Shown: piece after piece, positions 63,025 to 64,000 of the stretch | How positions within the stretch are numbered: the first letter of the stretch is position 1 | Layout: each line of letters starts with the position of its first letter | Source of the DNA: WTFY01 sp965220895 | GTDB taxonomy: Bacteria > Pseudomonadota > Gammaproteobacteria > UBA4575 | DNA: 64,000 nt | Assembly (NCBI GenBank): GCA_965220895.1 | Contig: OZ244850.1 | Location: forward strand, 868,001 to 932,000 | Direction: 5' to 3' | Translations under genes and position numbers: made by a program | The notes under the pieces: generated by a model | Database searches by the model: none | Seen by the model: the letters and a program-made list of their open reading frames with translations, nothing else | Told to the model about the DNA's origin: nothing

Positions 63025-63692
63025 ATGAAGCGCCGGTATTCCATTTTTTCGCCATCACACTTCCGCTTATCCTGTCCGCCTGCACCCTGCTGGGCGGCAA
63101 GGCAGCTGAAGAGCCGACCTACCGCGTCACGCTCAGGGACGGGTCCATCGAAGTGCGCGAGTACGCGGGCTATGCCATCGCCCGCACCACCGTCACCGCA
63201 TCGTACCGGGAGGCCACCCGCGCGGGTTTTCGCCGCCTGTTCGGGTACATCACCGGGGACAACCGGGCCACGGCCGACATCGACATGACGGCGCCAGTGC
63301 TGCTCACACCCCAGTCCGAGGCGATTGAGATGACCACTCCAGTGCTCATTGAACCGCAATCCGGATTCCGGACAGTGGATTCCCTGGCGGGTGATGACAT
63401 CGATGCCTGGAGTGTGGCCTTTGTCCTGCCACAGGGCTACACGAAAGCCAGTGCCCCGCCACCGAAGGATGAGCGGATCACGGTCACCGACATCGGAGCG
63501 CACCGCATCGCCTGCATCGTCTTTCGCGGACGCCTCAACGACCAGGCGGCGGAAGCGTCCCGAAAGGAACTGGCACAATGGCTGGATTCCCGCGGCCTCA
63601 AGCATGCGGGCGACTGGCAGATCGCCGGCTACAACCCGCCCTGGACGCTGCCCGGGCTGCGTCGAAACGAGGTCATGGTGACCTTGCGATAA
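63025..63692 (+). pseudogene. SOUL-type lipoprotein with a one-base frameshift in a T6 run
   Basis: A perfect GAGGAGG site precedes ATG 63025, which opens MKRRYSIF. The frame then shifts at TTTTTT (63044-63049). With a seventh T the protein reads FFAITLPLILSACTLLGG, a clean lipobox (LSAC), and continues into the SOUL/HEBP domain (EPTYRVTLRDGSIEVREYAG, then VTASYREATRAGFRRLFGYI and DIDMTAPVLLTPQ) to the stop at 63692. The domain is full-length. SOUL proteins bind haem or related ligands. The shift is either a sequencing slip, a real loss, or another homopolymer switch. Confidence 0.78.
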
Positions 63693-64000
63693 CGTGACTG
63701 CAGACCTCGCGAGGCAGGTCATCCGGGTGGCTGAGACACCCCTCGGAGACAGCTTAGGGCACCAAAGTGGGAATCTGCATTAAAAATACTATATATAGTG
63801 CTTGACTTTACTTGAAATACAAGGCAGTGTGTATCCCCGATGCGATCTCCGTCGCATCGACTGGTGATGTGAAGTCGGCAGGGAACGCTGACTTTGCATC
63901 CAAGAACAGGCCTGAAAATGCCAGGGGGGAGGGAAGCTCAGCCTGCCGGATCAAGAGGAGAGTCCGCCAGCAGGCATCCATGTAGACGAGTTTCTGTGCA
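63693..64000. other. Right end of the window without a recognised gene
   Basis: No open frame of note. Two small structures are visible: a 12-bp palindrome ACTATATATAGT at 63788-63799 and a hairpin GATGCGA-N6-TCGCATC at 63839-63858. Both could be parts of a promoter or terminator for a gene beyond the edge. Confidence 0.4.

Noticed and set aside
63788..63858. Palindrome and hairpin at the right edge as a terminator
   Set aside because: No T-run and no gene directly before them; kept only as a note.

Overview
The window is GC-rich with AT-rich promoter islands. It looks like the accessory genome of a gammaproteobacterium, possibly Chromatiales/Ectothiorhodospiraceae-like. That guess rests on a tesA/ybbA/ybbP neighbourhood, a bufferin operon and a PFGI-1/MPF-G type integrating conjugative element (ICE). 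No rRNA or tRNA gene was seen, so the placement is tentative.

Region by region. (1) 1-9.9 kb: end of a Kef-type antiporter, a FitAB-like toxin-antitoxin (TA) pair, a MscS channel, a SulP transporter, a Fic protein, a DinB-like polymerase, an orphan HigA and a complete bufABC operon. (2) 9.9-10.8 kb: broken genes. (3) 10.96-18.1 kb, minus strand: nine overlapping MPF-G conjugation genes, from a RAQPRD protein to the VirB4/TraC ATPase. (4) 18.2-38.1 kb: about 20 kb of cargo between two normally adjacent conjugation genes. It holds hipBA, a decayed Xre-RES pair, a DprA-like/phosphoribosyltransferase pair ended by an insertion sequence, ybbA/ybbP, a DUF4143 ATPase, a TesA-ankyrin fusion, two more ankyrin proteins, an autotransporter behind a 13-C tract, a TnpB remnant and an XRE-ImmA/PIN pair. 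(5) 38.1-50.9 kb: the rest of the ICE core (TIGR03747, TraD, TIGR03765, TIGR03759, PilL-like, integrase, DUF6573, RadC-like, DUF3577, TIGR03761, DUF2857, ParB), divergent from a LexA-like repressor across a two-operator control region. (6) 50.9-62.7 kb: a defence/TA island with an AbiE-like pair, an AAA ATPase/RloB-like pair, three hipBA loci and a further HipA-like kinase pair. (7) 63.0-63.7 kb: a SOUL-family lipoprotein with a one-base frameshift.

The conjugation genes form two minus-strand blocks that would be one operon without the 20 kb insert. Relaxase, ParA and the rest of the mating-pair genes are not in the window, so mobility cannot be judged. The repressor probably controls the ParB-led operon. 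Two degenerate copies of its 3' end lie further right, at the edges of the defence modules, which suggests repeated insertion or recombination there. Strongest leads: the poly-C switch before the autotransporter, the repressor 3'-end copies, the DprA/PRTase module with its 13-bp-arm hairpin, the TesA-ankyrin family and the density of HipA-family kinases.
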